Positions 51,819-62,085 are shown, counted from the first letter of the stretch. The stretch: DNA of 64,000 nt from Solibacter sp039934035 (GCA_039934035.1 JBDTMZ010000171.1:1-64000); one strand, 5' to 3'. The notes: generated from the sequence alone by a model not told the origin. Numbers and translations are program-made.

Positions 51819-54653
51819 ATGAGAGGTGTTGTGAGATTCGGATTATCTTCCATTTGTACATTCGTGGCCTTGTGCGCGACTACCGCCGCTGCGCAGGAAT
51901 CGATTCTCTACGGAACCATCAGCGGACGGGTGACGGACGCCAGCGGCGCCGTGATTCAGTACGCCAAAGTCAGTGTCCGGCAAGTCGACACTAACACTAC
52001 CGGCGCTCTACTTACTGACAAGGAAGGCCGATTTCGGTTTCCGTATCTCCGCGTCGGGCAGTATGAAGTCCGCATCCAACAGGTAAATTTTGCGGTGGCC
52101 GTACGCCCCGTGACCCTCAGCTTGGGATCGGCTTTCGAACTTCCGGTCGTGCTGTCCGTGGCCACGCCGGAGACCAACGTCAATGTGAGTGCAGAGGCGG
52201 ACTTGCTGGAGACGGCTCGCACGCAGGTTGCCGGTACCGTGTCTCAAGCTGAAGTGCGGTCCCTGCCGCTGAATGGCCGCAGCTTTCTGGATCTCGCGTT
52301 GCTGGTGCCCGGCGTGTCTCCCACCAACACCGCCAGCAACCAACTCTTCGCCGAAACCTCGGCCGTCCCCGGCCAGGGCATCTCCGTCGGAAGCCAGCGC
52401 AATTTCTCCAACAACTTCATCGTGGACGGGCTTTCTGCCAACGACGACGCGGCGGGCCTGAGCGGCATCTTCTTCGGCCTCGACGTGGTGCAGGAATTCC
52501 AGGTGGTGACCTCCGGCGGCCAGGCGGAGTTGGGGCGCGCACTCGGTGGCTATATCAGCATGGTCACCAAGAGCGGCACGAATACTCTGCATGGCGATCT
52601 CTACGGGTACGTGCGCAACCAGCGGTTCAACGCCGCCAACCCGCTTTCCAATACCAGGCTGCCCTTGACGCAGGCGCAGTACGGAGCCAGCGCGGGGGGG
52701 CCGCTGGTGCGCGACCGGACGTTCTATTTCGCGAACTTCGAACAGCGCTCCCTGAACCAGAGCGGCCTGATCACCATCTCTCCCGCCAACGTGAATGCCA
52801 TCAACACGCGCCTCGCGGCCATTGGATACCAGGGAGCCCAAATCGCCACGGGGCTGTATTCGAATCCGGTACACAACACCAATTTCCTGGCGAAGGTGGA
52901 CCACCAGTTCGGCACTGGCGACCAGTTCAGCGCCCGCTACAGCCTGTACGACGCCCACAGCAATGCATCGCGCGGCGCCGGCGCGTTGAATGCCGTTACG
53001 GCTTCATCGGGGTTGGACAATACCGACCAGACCCTCGCCGCCGGCAACGTGCTGACGCTTTCGCCCCACACCGTCAACGAAACCCGCGGCCAGTTTACGC
53101 GCAGCCATCTGTCGGCGCTGCCCACCGATCCGGTTGGGCCCGCGGTCAATATTTTAGGCATCGCGACCTTCGGCACCCTCTCCGGGTCGCCCACCGCGCG
53201 GGTGAACAACCTCTACGAAGTGGCCGACAACCTTTCCCACCGGGCGGGCGCCCATGCCCTGCGCGCGGGCGTCGACTTCCTCTATAACGATTCCATCATC
53301 ACGTACCCGCGCTCCCTCCGCGGCTCCTACACGTTCTCCTCGCTGGCGAACTTCCTCAGTGGCACTTACAACAACGCCGGGTTCACCCAGACCTTCGGCA
53401 ATTCCACGGTGCCGCAGACCAATCCGAACCTCGGCTTCTACGCGCAGGATGAATGGAAGATGAGTTCCCGGCTCACGCTCAACCTCGGCTTGCGCTACGA
53501 TCTGCAGTTCCTCAAAACCATTGCCACCGACACCAACAATGTGTCGCCACGCGCCGGCTTCGCCTGGTCTCCCTTCCGCTCGCGCCGCACCGTCGTGCGC
53601 GGAGGCTTCGGCCTTTTCTACGATCGCGTTCCTCTGCGCGCGCTGGCCAATGCGCTGCTCTCCAGCAACAACACCACGGCTATCGCCTCCACCAGTCAGT
53701 TGAGCGTCAGCCTCTCGCCCACCCAGGCTGGCGCGCCCGCCTTCCCGAACATCCTGCCCAGCACCGGCCTGCCCGCTGGCGTGCTGGCCAACTTCACCAC
53801 CATGAATCCGCGGATGCAGAATGCATACTCGGAGCAGGGCAGCCTCGAGATTGAGCAGCAAATCGGCGCACGCGCCACACTGAGCGCCGGCTACCAGCAT
53901 CTGCGTGGACTGCGGCTTATCATTTCCGTGAATCAGAACGGCCCCACCTGCGTGGCCGCCGGCGCGAATAACGGCTGCCGCCCGAACCCTTCGTACGCCA
54001 ACAACAGCCAGTATTCTCCGCTGGCAGACTCCCACTACGACGGGCTGCACGTCTCCTTCGTCCAGCGGCCCACCAAGTGGGGGAGCTATCGCATTTCCTA
54101 TACCTGGTCCAAATCGCTCGACAATGTGGGCGAGTTCTTTTTCAGTTCCCCGATCGACCTCTTCAATATCTGGCAGGATTACGGACGCAGCGACGACGAT
54201 CAACGCCATCGCGTCGTGTTCGATGGCGCTATCCACTCATCGAGAGCACCCGCCCAGAATACCTGGCAGCGCATCAGCCACGGCTTTGAATTGAGCGGCA
54301 TGCTGCAATACTATTCGGCCCTGCCCCTCAACATCACGTCGGGGGTCACGACCGTTCAGGGCACCGCCGGCCGCCCCATCGTGAATGGCGCCTTCATCGG
54401 GCGCAATACCGGCGCGGGCAATGACTTCTTCACCGTGGGTGCGCGTGCCAGCCGGACGTTTCGCGTCAGCGAGCGAGTTCGCTTGGAGAGCCTGGCCGAA
54501 GCCTTCAACATGCTCAACCGCCGCAACAACCTGACGAAAAATGGAGCCTTCGGCGCCGGCGCGTATCCGTCGAATCCATCACCCGCTTTCGGACAGGTGA
54601 CCGCGGTCAATGATCCGCGCTCCCTGCAATTGGCGCTGCGGCTACGTTTCTGA
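51819..54653 (+). CDS. Oar-like TonB-dependent outer-membrane receptor
   Basis: With the ATG at 51819 the protein has 944 residues: signal peptide, carboxypeptidase-regulatory-like domain (YGTISGRVTDASGAVIQYAK, residues about 30-110), plug domain (SLPLNGRSFLDLALLVPGVS, NNFIVDGLSANDD, EFQVVTSGGQAELGRALGG) and a beta-barrel ending in SLQLALRLRF. Such Oar/OmpA-like receptors are abundant in acidobacteria and are thought to take up oligosaccharides or peptides. It is next to carbohydrate-active genes. Confidence 0.92.
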   Translation: MRGVVRFGLSSICTFVALCATTAAAQESILYGTISGRVTDASGAVIQYAKVSVRQVDTNTTGALLTDKEGRFRFPYLRVGQYEVRIQQVNFAVAVRPVTLSLGSAFELPVVLSVATPETNVNVSAEADLLETARTQVAGTVSQAEVRSLPLNGRSFLDLALLVPGVSPTNTASNQLFAETSAVPGQGISVGSQRNFSNNFIVDGLSANDDAAGLSGIFFGLDVVQEFQVVTSGGQAELGRALGGYISMVTKSGTNTLHGDLYGYVRNQRFNAANPLSNTRLPLTQAQYGASAGGPLVRDRTFYFANFEQRSLNQSGLITISPANVNAINTRLAAIGYQGAQIATGLYSNPVHNTNFLAKVDHQFGTGDQFSARYSLYDAHSNASRGAGALNAVTASSGLDNTDQTLAAGNVLTLSPHTVNETRGQFTRSHLSALPTDPVGPAVNILGIATFGTLSGSPTARVNNLYEVADNLSHRAGAHALRAGVDFLYNDSIITYPRSLRGSYTFSSLANFLSGTYNNAGFTQTFGNSTVPQTNPNLGFYAQDEWKMSSRLTLNLGLRYDLQFLKTIATDTNNVSPRAGFAWSPFRSRRTVVRGGFGLFYDRVPLRALANALLSSNNTTAIASTSQLSVSLSPTQAGAPAFPNILPSTGLPAGVLANFTTMNPRMQNAYSEQGSLEIEQQIGARATLSAGYQHLRGLRLIISVNQNGPTCVAAGANNGCRPNPSYANNSQYSPLADSHYDGLHVSFVQRPTKWGSYRISYTWSKSLDNVGEFFFSSPIDLFNIWQDYGRSDDDQRHRVVFDGAIHSSRAPAQNTWQRISHGFELSGMLQYYSALPLNITSGVTTVQGTAGRPIVNGAFIGRNTGAGNDFFTVGARASRTFRVSERVRLESLAEAFNMLNRRNNLTKNGAFGAGAYPSNPSPAFGQVTAVNDPRSLQLALRLRF

Positions 54654-54739
54654 AGCGGGTCGCGATGATCCCAAGCCTGCTGACCGCAAGGCGTACCGCT
54701 ATCTGGGACCCTCAACTGTCGCTAACCAGTGGCTCCCCT

Positions 54740-56971
54740 TTACTGTTTCGCCCGGGCCGGTTTGGTGGACAGTTGCTTGTACAGCGCCGGGTCGTACTCC
54801 TCCAGCCCCGCCATACCATACAGGTGGTTTGCGGAAATCCACGGCAGCCAGAACCGGTGTCCCGAGACGCCGCGTGAAGCCCCGCCCGGACCCATTCGCC
54901 AGCCTTCCTGTTGCCAGCCGATACCTTTCGCATCGTACAGCCGTCCGGGGAGAGCCACCATCGATTTCGTGTCATGCAGCAGAACGCGAGCCACATCGAG
55001 GTAATGCGGATCTTTCGTCAGGTTGTACAGCTTCGCGTACGAGGGGACGGCCCAGTCCAGGTACTCGTCCACGCCTCCCGATACGGCCGCGGTAATTCCT
55101 TGCACTCCGACGGTTGACACGCCCTTCTTGTAGTGAAGCTTCGCGTCATCCGCGTCCGCCGGCATAGGCACGTTCCAGATCCAGATCCAGCTCTCCGCGA
55201 AGTCCGCCGCTGCTTTGGCGCGTTCCAGCCATTGGGGTTCTTTCGTGGACTCGTAAAGACTCAGGTAAGCTTCCATACTGAGCATCCCCGCCTCTTTGTC
55301 GGTGATGTTCGGATTATCAATCGCGCCTCCGATAAAAAGTCCCCGCGTCCCCCAGTTCGACCAAACGTATTCGGCCGCGCGGATCGCGGACTGCCGGTAC
55401 TTCGCGTCTTTGGTTTCGTCACTCATCAGCACCAGCAGAGGCACCGGGTTGTAGCTCGTGGTCCCGGCCGCTTCCGCTACCTCGTTGCTCGAACGCTTCC
55501 ACCGGCGAGGGAAAGAGCCGTCCTCCCGCTGCTGTTGAATCAGCCAGTCGCAATACTGTTTGACCCAGTTGAACCACTCCGGATGCTGCCGGCCCTGCGC
55601 GCGCTCGCGCCCGTAAGCGCGGAGCAGCACGCGCATATCTTCGGTGGCGTTGCGCAGCCAGGGCGCGAGCCAGTCATGTTCCGGCTCCCAGGGCTTGCCA
55701 GTCTTGAGGTCATAGCCCGTACCGGAAAGGGGCACGTTCGGCAGGGCCTGGATCAGCGACCCGATAATCGCCAGGCCGGTCGCGCGCATCTTCTGCCCGC
55801 GCGCAGTCTTGTCGCGATCGCCTTCGCGCAATAGTTCATCGGCGCACTCGATATTCTTGCCCACGAAGCCCATGGCCACCATCGTCCAGTTCCATTGCAG
55901 GTCGTCCACCACGGTCGACAGGACGAAGGGAATCGCGGTGCGCCCGTCGATGGTCGCGGCCTGGGCCACCAGATGGTCCGTCAGCACGCGCCGCATCTGC
56001 TCGACGTCGATGTAGTTGACGGGCGGCTTCAGCGTGTTCCACGCCCATCTCCACGTGTCGCGCGTCACGTCGCGAAACGATTCGTTCTGCCCGAAGCGGA
56101 AACTCACCGAATAGCTGTGCGATACGCCGGCAGAAATCGGATGGTAGCGCTTCACAGAGCGCAGTTCCGGCGGTGCACCGCGGCCGCCCGAATAACCGGT
56201 CGTCGTCCCGGGAAACCAGAAGCCGAATTCGATGGGGCCGGCAGCTGGCTGCCGCGCTCCCAGTGCGCCGAATTGGAAGCGCGCATCCGTCATCACCGCC
56301 TGCGCTGGCGATTCCGTTACCGTCGTATCGCCGCGCGGCGCGGGGTCCAGCACGGCCACGGAGGCGCCGTTGCTGAACGAAAGTGCGAATAGCGGCGCCG
56401 ACATAACATCCTCGCGCATCTCCAACCGGTGCGCGTTGTAGTTAAGCCTTCCGCCGGGCGCGCGGTCGCCATCGTAAGTCGGATCGCCGTATAACACCCC
56501 GGGAGCCATGAAGTTCACGTCGGGCCAGCTCACCGCTGGGTCTACGGTCAGGAGCACGGAGGAATCGAATCCCCCGGGCGACTTCCCGGTTACCGTCACG
56601 TTCCGGCGCACGGTCAGCACCGCACCGCTCAGGCTCCAGTGGTCGGCGACTCGAAAGACCACGCCCCCGCTGAACGGGATCTCGGCCTGGGCATCGGCGC
56701 CATCGGCTGTCTTTTGTACCGTCCGGTATCCGGCGGAGAGCTGCTGAACATCATTTTCGGCGGGAGATACTTCCAGCATCGCCGGCTTCATCTGCCGGAT
56801 CCGGGGCGCCGCGGCACCTCCGATTTCAATTCCCCATTCGCCGGCGACCGCACGCACGAACGCGACCGTTGCGCCGGTTTGCAGGCGGCCAAGTTCCAAG
56901 CGGGCGTTCTGCTGCGCTGACAAACACGATGCCGCCAGACTCAGACCAACTAATGCGTATTTACCTAACAT
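54740..56971 (-). CDS. Large secreted alpha-helical protein, glycosidase-like
   Basis: From ATG 56971 (AGGAGG 9 nt upstream) the protein has 743 residues. A signal peptide is followed by a beta-rich N-terminal half and a helical-repeat C-terminal half (residues about 340-740, with EHDWLAPWLRNATEDMRVLL, WFNWVKQYCDWLIQQQREDG and AYLSLYESTKEPQWLERAKA). This two-part layout resembles alpha/alpha-barrel glycoside hydrolases and polysaccharide lyases, but I see no diagnostic catalytic motif. It is convergent with the receptor gene. Confidence 0.7.
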   Translation of the reverse strand: MLGKYALVGLSLAASCLSAQQNARLELGRLQTGATVAFVRAVAGEWGIEIGGAAAPRIRQMKPAMLEVSPAENDVQQLSAGYRTVQKTADGADAQAEIPFSGGVVFRVADHWSLSGAVLTVRRNVTVTGKSPGGFDSSVLLTVDPAVSWPDVNFMAPGVLYGDPTYDGDRAPGGRLNYNAHRLEMREDVMSAPLFALSFSNGASVAVLDPAPRGDTTVTESPAQAVMTDARFQFGALGARQPAAGPIEFGFWFPGTTTGYSGGRGAPPELRSVKRYHPISAGVSHSYSVSFRFGQNESFRDVTRDTWRWAWNTLKPPVNYIDVEQMRRVLTDHLVAQAATIDGRTAIPFVLSTVVDDLQWNWTMVAMGFVGKNIECADELLREGDRDKTARGQKMRATGLAIIGSLIQALPNVPLSGTGYDLKTGKPWEPEHDWLAPWLRNATEDMRVLLRAYGRERAQGRQHPEWFNWVKQYCDWLIQQQREDGSFPRRWKRSSNEVAEAAGTTSYNPVPLLVLMSDETKDAKYRQSAIRAAEYVWSNWGTRGLFIGGAIDNPNITDKEAGMLSMEAYLSLYESTKEPQWLERAKAAADFAESWIWIWNVPMPADADDAKLHYKKGVSTVGVQGITAAVSGGVDEYLDWAVPSYAKLYNLTKDPHYLDVARVLLHDTKSMVALPGRLYDAKGIGWQQEGWRMGPGGASRGVSGHRFWLPWISANHLYGMAGLEEYDPALYKQLSTKPARAKQ

Positions 56972-57224
56972 GATTCCCGTGCCTCCTGTCCCGACGGCCT
57001 GTAGCAGCGTCGTGCGAGCTTGGTACAACGTTCCAAGCTGAAATCGCTTGCAGGCTTGCAGCCAAGACTATAGCGCGGCGCATCCGGAATTCAAACCGTG
57101 CCCGAACCACAACTCCGGCGCCGTTCGACCGTGATGTTCGCCCGTGATGTCAACCGTGACGTGGCCGTGATTGCCTTCAGTTCCACAAGCGAATACAATG
57201 CCCTCTAAGTTGAGGAGGTATCCC

Positions 57225-58487
57225 ATGCATCGTCGGTCCTTTCTGAAGACTCTTGCTGCCGGCGCGCCGGTCGCGGCCGCGCTCCCATTTCTCAAATCTG
57301 CCTGCGCCCAACTCCGCGGCAAGGTGAAGATCACTGACGTCAAAGTCATGCGTGTTCGCGCGCGGGGCACGTACACGTACATTAAGGTCGAGACCGACGC
57401 CGGAGTTTATGGCATAGGCGAAGCCCGTCCCGATATCACCGGCCTCGGCGTGAAAGATGCCGTCCTGAACGCCTTCAAGTCCATGCTGGTCGGACAGGAC
57501 CCGTTCGATATCGACAAGCTCACCACCCAGATGATGTGGCGCGTATCGTACATGGGAGGCAATCATGGCGTGGTGGTGCACGCCGTCACCGGCGTCGAGA
57601 TCGCGCTGTGGGATCTCACCGGCAAGCTGCTTGGAATGCCCGTTCGCAAGATCCTGAGCGGGGGAGCGTTTACCGATAAGGTTCGCGCCTATTGGACCAG
57701 CCAGCCCCGCAACGCGCTCGATCCGGCGTCCTGCAAGGAGTGGGTGGACTCCATCAAAGGCTCGGTGCAGAAGTGGACCGCGGCCAAGTGCCACCGCATC
57801 CTGAATCGTCCCGGCGGTGAGGCCTTGAACCGGCGCTTGTCCAATCAGGAGCTCGACACCATCGTTCAGGGGTACACCAATATTCGCGAGGCCGCCGGCG
57901 CGGGGTTTGACATCGCCGTGCACTGCCACTGGGAGTTCGATTTCAGCGACGCGCTCCGCCTGGCCAGGGCAGTCGAGAAGATCCGCCCCTGGTGGCTCGA
58001 AGACCCAATGCCGCCGAATTACAACGAAACCTGGGTCAAGCTGACCGCCGCCTCCCCAGTGCCGATTTCAACCGGCGAGAATCTGTATACCCGCCACGAT
58101 TACCTGCCCTTCATCGTCCACCAGGGCGCCCATATGGTTCAGATGGATATCGGGCAAGTGGGTGGACTGTTGGAAGCCAAGCGGGTCGCCGACCTGGCGA
58201 ACATCTACAACATGCCCGTCAGCACGCACAACCTGAATAGCCCGGTCCTGACCATCGCTTCCGCCAATTGCGCGGCTGCGATTCACGATTTCATCGGGCA
58301 CGAGACCATGGATTTCAAGGGCGGGGGAAGGGCCGGCTCAATCGATTTGGGCAACCTCATCGTCTATGACCGCGAAATCATCCAGGACGGCCACATTCAG
58401 CTCTCGGACAAGCCCGGCCTCGGATTGGACCTCAACAAAGACTTCGTGGCCCAATATCTGATGGAAGGCGAGACCTGGTGGGGCTGA
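57225..58487 (+). CDS. Enolase-superfamily sugar-acid dehydratase with Tat signal
   Basis: The ATG at 57225 has AGGAGG 6 nt upstream. The 420-residue protein begins with a twin-arginine signal (HRRSFLKTLAAGAPVAAALP). The mandelate racemase/MLE fold follows: GIGEARPDITGLG, IALWDLTGKLLGMPV, then AVHCHWEFD, WWLEDPMPPNYNETW, STGENLYTRHDY and MDIGQVGGLLEAKRVADLAN with metal-binding acids in sequence order. Galactonate or related aldonate dehydration is likely; location is periplasmic. A terminator follows at 58580. Confidence 0.85.
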   Translation: MHRRSFLKTLAAGAPVAAALPFLKSACAQLRGKVKITDVKVMRVRARGTYTYIKVETDAGVYGIGEARPDITGLGVKDAVLNAFKSMLVGQDPFDIDKLTTQMMWRVSYMGGNHGVVVHAVTGVEIALWDLTGKLLGMPVRKILSGGAFTDKVRAYWTSQPRNALDPASCKEWVDSIKGSVQKWTAAKCHRILNRPGGEALNRRLSNQELDTIVQGYTNIREAAGAGFDIAVHCHWEFDFSDALRLARAVEKIRPWWLEDPMPPNYNETWVKLTAASPVPISTGENLYTRHDYLPFIVHQGAHMVQMDIGQVGGLLEAKRVADLANIYNMPVSTHNLNSPVLTIASANCAAAIHDFIGHETMDFKGGGRAGSIDLGNLIVYDREIIQDGHIQLSDKPGLGLDLNKDFVAQYLMEGETWWG

Positions 58488-58579
58488 CTTCCAGGAGGTG
58501 GACCGCGCCCTCGTCCCTTGTGCCTTGACCACGAAGCGGGATCCGGTTTCCCCTTCCTCGATTCTCTGCCCTCAATCGG

Positions 58580-58620
58580 CAACGGCGGCTCCGCCCATGG
58601 CAGGAGCCGCCGTTGTTCTT
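58580..58620 (+). terminator. Terminator between convergent genes
   Basis: CAACGGCGGCTCC (58580-58592) pairs with GGAGCCGCCGTTG (58603-58615) around a 10-nt loop, followed by TTCTTG. It can serve the dehydratase gene. Confidence 0.8.
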
Positions 58621-58653
58621 GCTAACGCTGTCTAGTTCAACCCTCCAGGTACC

Positions 58654-61600
58654 TTAACGTCTCCTGTATTGGTTGGGCGCGCCGGGGGTGGGAACACCTC
58701 CGCCCACCTGCGCACCGCTGTCATGGGCCTTGGTGAGTCCACCCATGATGGTGATGCCTGTGCCGGAGACCTGCGAGCCCACTGCGTGCGCCCGGGCCAG
58801 CGGCGCTGCCACGGTGACCGACAGGACGATGGGCTGCCCGCCTCTGCCACCACCACCACCACCACCGCCTCGACCGCCGGTGCTGGCCACCACCACCGCG
58901 GTCTCAAGGTTCGGACCGCTGTCGATGGTAATGGCCTGGCCGGGAGTGAACCCCGCCGGGCTGGCTACCGGGATCACCGTGGCGCCCACCGCCGTGGCGG
59001 TTCCCACCGTGGAGGCGCCCTGCGTACCGACGGTCGCGACCATCGCGGTCTCCTGATTTGTCCCGGTATCAATGCTGATCATCTGACCAGGAGCAAAATC
59101 CGCCGCGCTGCCCACCTTGATGTTGTTGGTGCCTGCGGCCAGCGCCGCCGAGGTCGTGGTCACGGTCTGCAACTGGAAGTCGTTGCAGTTGCTGTCGGTG
59201 TCCGCCCCGTCCGGGAAGCGGCCCGAACTCCGGTTGGGCGCCGCAACCGGCTGGGCCGCAGCCCCACCGAAGCCGCCGCCGCCGCGTCCGCCGGCGCTGG
59301 GCGAAGCCACGCTGCAGCCATTCGCTCCAGCGCCGGACATCGCCTGATAGCCCTCCGCGGCCCACGGGTCCACCAGACCGCCGAAGTTCAGGCTGTCTAC
59401 CACCCGGCCGGAGCCGTCACGCAAAATCATATTGCCGGCCGCCGGACCGAGAGCCGGGCCGCCGAACCACTGGTTGGGCTTGGGCGTTCCCTGGTAGCCC
59501 GCCGAGGTCACCGTGGCGTCGCTCACAACCGCATTGATCTCGTGAGCCTTCGCCAGCGGCTGGTCGAGCTTGATTCCGCTGCCCAGTGCCATCACCGGCT
59601 CGTTGCTCGAATGCGGAAATGCGCTCTTCGGATTGAAGCTGACGCCCGTTCCCTTGGAGCTGAACGGAATGTTGGATGCATGGTTGAATTTCAGCGGCGC
59701 CGTCAGTTCCAGGCCCGTTCCCAATTCCTCTGGCCGCAGCGCGCCGTTGAAGGCATTCCGCGTCGATTGCGTGCCGACGCTCTTCACCGTCACGGTCTCG
59801 ATTCCGTGTCCGAGGCTATCGATGTCCAACCGGATCTGGTCACCGGCCGTGATGTTGGCCAGCGCCGAGACTTTGAGATTGGTGTCTCCCGCTTTCGCGT
59901 TCGCCGTCAGCCAGGCTTGCGTTCCCGGTTTGCCGACCGCGGTGATCGTCGCCACTTCGTATTTCTCGACGGATTTCGAAACCGCCGGATAGGTGGCTCC
60001 ATGGCCGATCGCAACCTTTTCGCCCATCGTCAGGCCGGCCTGTTCCACTCCGCCGCGCCCGCCGCCCGTAAACGGTACGTTGGTCGAGCCCGCCGGAATC
60101 GTGATCACCGGACCGTCAGGCAGAGGCTGCCATAGCGTCGTAGGTGCGCCGCTCGCCGTCCCTACGCTCGCGATCTTACGTGTTTCGGCGCCCGCGCCGG
60201 TGCCGATCGTGATGGTATCACCCGCGTTCATCCCCGTCGTGCTTCGCACGTAGATCGTGCTATCGCCCACGCTCGCCGGCACCGCGAGGCCAGAGGTGGA
60301 AAGCCCCAGCAGATAGAATCGCTTCGCCGCTAGAGAGGTTCCGGCCGGTACCTGCACCGCCGAGAAAATCGCTTGCTGAGTGGGGTGATGCGTCAGCGTC
60401 CAGTTCGAAATGTCTACCGAGCTCGCACCGGCGTTGTACAGTTCGATGAACGAGTCCGTCGGGTTCGTCCCGGCGCCGATGCGGAATTCATTGATCTTGA
60501 CCGGGCTGACGCTGCGAACTTTCTCGCTCGCCGACACGGTCTGCGTGCCGCCGTTCCCCTTCCAGGAAGCCTTGCCCGTCAGGTCGCCGTTGAAGGCCAC
60601 CGGTCCGGACGTGACCTTGAAGGTCGCGCTTACACTGGCGCCGGCAGCTACCGGCTCCGCAAACGACTTGGCAGCGCCGGTGCCGCCGGAAACTACTGAA
60701 GTCCATCCCGCTGGCACCGAAATGCTCAGCTGCAAACCCGTCGCCGGCGCGCCCGTGGTATTCCGGAACGTCACCGTGGTCTCCTGCGAAGAGGCAGGCG
60801 TGAACGTCTGGAGTCCCGGAGGCAGGGCAACTGCCGATGCCGGCGCAATGCTCAGCCGCGGTACGTCATACTTGGCGGCCACGATGTTCGCCTGAACCTT
60901 CTGCTGCGTGTCCGGCGTCGGGAAGGTATTGGGTGCCGTCATCGCGCCTTCGTAGAACGTGCCCTGCGAACCGACGCTGTTGTCTCCGCCGTTGCCCAGC
61001 AGGATGGCTCCCTGCTTGCGCATCGGGTCGTACGTCGGGTTGACGCGCTTACCGTCGAACATGGTCTTCAGGTCGCCCTTCTGCGCGTCGCCGCCCATCG
61101 ATCTCCAGTGGTGCGGCTCGCCGTCCGCCGTGGCCATCACAAACCGCCAGGTGATGTTCGGCAACTCTGCGCAGTACTTGTTGGCTCCCTCGTTGTTGAC
61201 GCAACCCACCAGGTTGTTCTCCTGATCCGTCATGATCCACGGACCCGGCGACGGACCGCGATACCAGGCGTTGGCATTGCCGTAGTACGTGGTTTCCATC
61301 GTGCCGTTGCCATCGTCGCGGCTGTCGGTCTCGGCGTTGCCATAATCGTAGCAGCAGCCCGAATTATAGTGATGGCCGTCGATTACCCAATACTGACCCT
61401 CGGCCTGATCGTCTACCGCTGTCCCGTGCGCGTCGTTCCAGCGCAGACCCATGCCCGGTTCGATGAAGACGCCGTAGGCTTTGTGGCCCATGACCGTGAT
61501 CGGCGCCATGTCGGCCACCGGCACGTTGTTGAAACCGCCCATTGCCGGGCCGCTGAAGCCTCCCCGCGGCGCCTGAACCAGGTGGTTGCCCTTGCCCGAC

Positions 61601-61965
61601 TGATCGTAGAGCTTGACGATCCAGCAATACGTGTTGGCGCAGAACCCGTCCTGCGCGGCCGCGTCGGCATATCCGCCAGCATCCGGAACCGGCGACGCCG
61701 AAGGCTTGACGCTGCCGATGTCCAAAGTTTTAAGGTCCGACTGGCGAAGCACCTGGTACAGCGGACCGGTGTACGCAGCGTACAGCGCGCGCGTGGAGCT
61801 ATGCGCGGCCACGCAGGGGGCGCCGCCGGCCGCGTAGACGTCGCAGGGGCCCTGCGGCCTGGCAGGAACATTACCTCCCCCTGCCTGTTGCGCCATCACG
61901 TAGGTGGTGCCAATTAGCGTGAGCACCACCGCGATCATGATCAATAGATTTTTTCGTGTCTTCAT
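58654..61965 (-). CDS. GH54-type alpha-L-arabinofuranosidase, multidomain
   Basis: From ATG 61965 (AGGGAA ribosome binding site) the protein has 1103 residues. After the signal peptide, residues 30-368 match the fungal AbfB catalytic domain: CDVYAAGGAPCVAAHSSTRA, LYDQSGKGNHLVQAP, GHHYNSGCCYDYGNAE, GNGTMETTYYGN (Glu224, likely nucleophile) and HHWRSMGGDAQ (Asp293, likely acid/base). Next are an NEW3-like domain (375-485), a lamin-tail-like domain (488-600, INEFRIGAGTNPTDSFIELY) and four copies of a GxIxVxSxxxFxxGQxIxID repeat with Gly-rich linkers. It should release arabinose from arabinan or arabinoxylan outside the cell. Confidence 0.85.
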   Translation of the reverse strand: MKTRKNLLIMIAVVLTLIGTTYVMAQQAGGGNVPARPQGPCDVYAAGGAPCVAAHSSTRALYAAYTGPLYQVLRQSDLKTLDIGSVKPSASPVPDAGGYADAAAQDGFCANTYCWIVKLYDQSGKGNHLVQAPRGGFSGPAMGGFNNVPVADMAPITVMGHKAYGVFIEPGMGLRWNDAHGTAVDDQAEGQYWVIDGHHYNSGCCYDYGNAETDSRDDGNGTMETTYYGNANAWYRGPSPGPWIMTDQENNLVGCVNNEGANKYCAELPNITWRFVMATADGEPHHWRSMGGDAQKGDLKTMFDGKRVNPTYDPMRKQGAILLGNGGDNSVGSQGTFYEGAMTAPNTFPTPDTQQKVQANIVAAKYDVPRLSIAPASAVALPPGLQTFTPASSQETTVTFRNTTGAPATGLQLSISVPAGWTSVVSGGTGAAKSFAEPVAAGASVSATFKVTSGPVAFNGDLTGKASWKGNGGTQTVSASEKVRSVSPVKINEFRIGAGTNPTDSFIELYNAGASSVDISNWTLTHHPTQQAIFSAVQVPAGTSLAAKRFYLLGLSTSGLAVPASVGDSTIYVRSTTGMNAGDTITIGTGAGAETRKIASVGTASGAPTTLWQPLPDGPVITIPAGSTNVPFTGGGRGGVEQAGLTMGEKVAIGHGATYPAVSKSVEKYEVATITAVGKPGTQAWLTANAKAGDTNLKVSALANITAGDQIRLDIDSLGHGIETVTVKSVGTQSTRNAFNGALRPEELGTGLELTAPLKFNHASNIPFSSKGTGVSFNPKSAFPHSSNEPVMALGSGIKLDQPLAKAHEINAVVSDATVTSAGYQGTPKPNQWFGGPALGPAAGNMILRDGSGRVVDSLNFGGLVDPWAAEGYQAMSGAGANGCSVASPSAGGRGGGGFGGAAAQPVAAPNRSSGRFPDGADTDSNCNDFQLQTVTTTSAALAAGTNNIKVGSAADFAPGQMISIDTGTNQETAMVATVGTQGASTVGTATAVGATVIPVASPAGFTPGQAITIDSGPNLETAVVVASTGGRGGGGGGGGRGGQPIVLSVTVAAPLARAHAVGSQVSGTGITIMGGLTKAHDSGAQVGGGVPTPGAPNQYRRR

Positions 61966-62085
61966 CTGTATTCCCTTCGCCTTGCCGGGTAACCGCATCA
62001 AATTTGCCTCTTGTCTCGGAAGGTCGATTGTATTCGCTGGCACCTCGATCTGCAAAGGCCAGTTCAATCGCCTTCCCGTATCCCG

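Noticed and set aside
58840..58880. CCACCA-type short tandem repeat, possible CRISPR or satellite
   Set aside because: It encodes the Gly-rich linker of the GH54 protein; no spacers.
58669..60135. Long open frame antisense to the GH54 gene
   Set aside because: Arises from the low-complexity Gly codons of the opposite strand.
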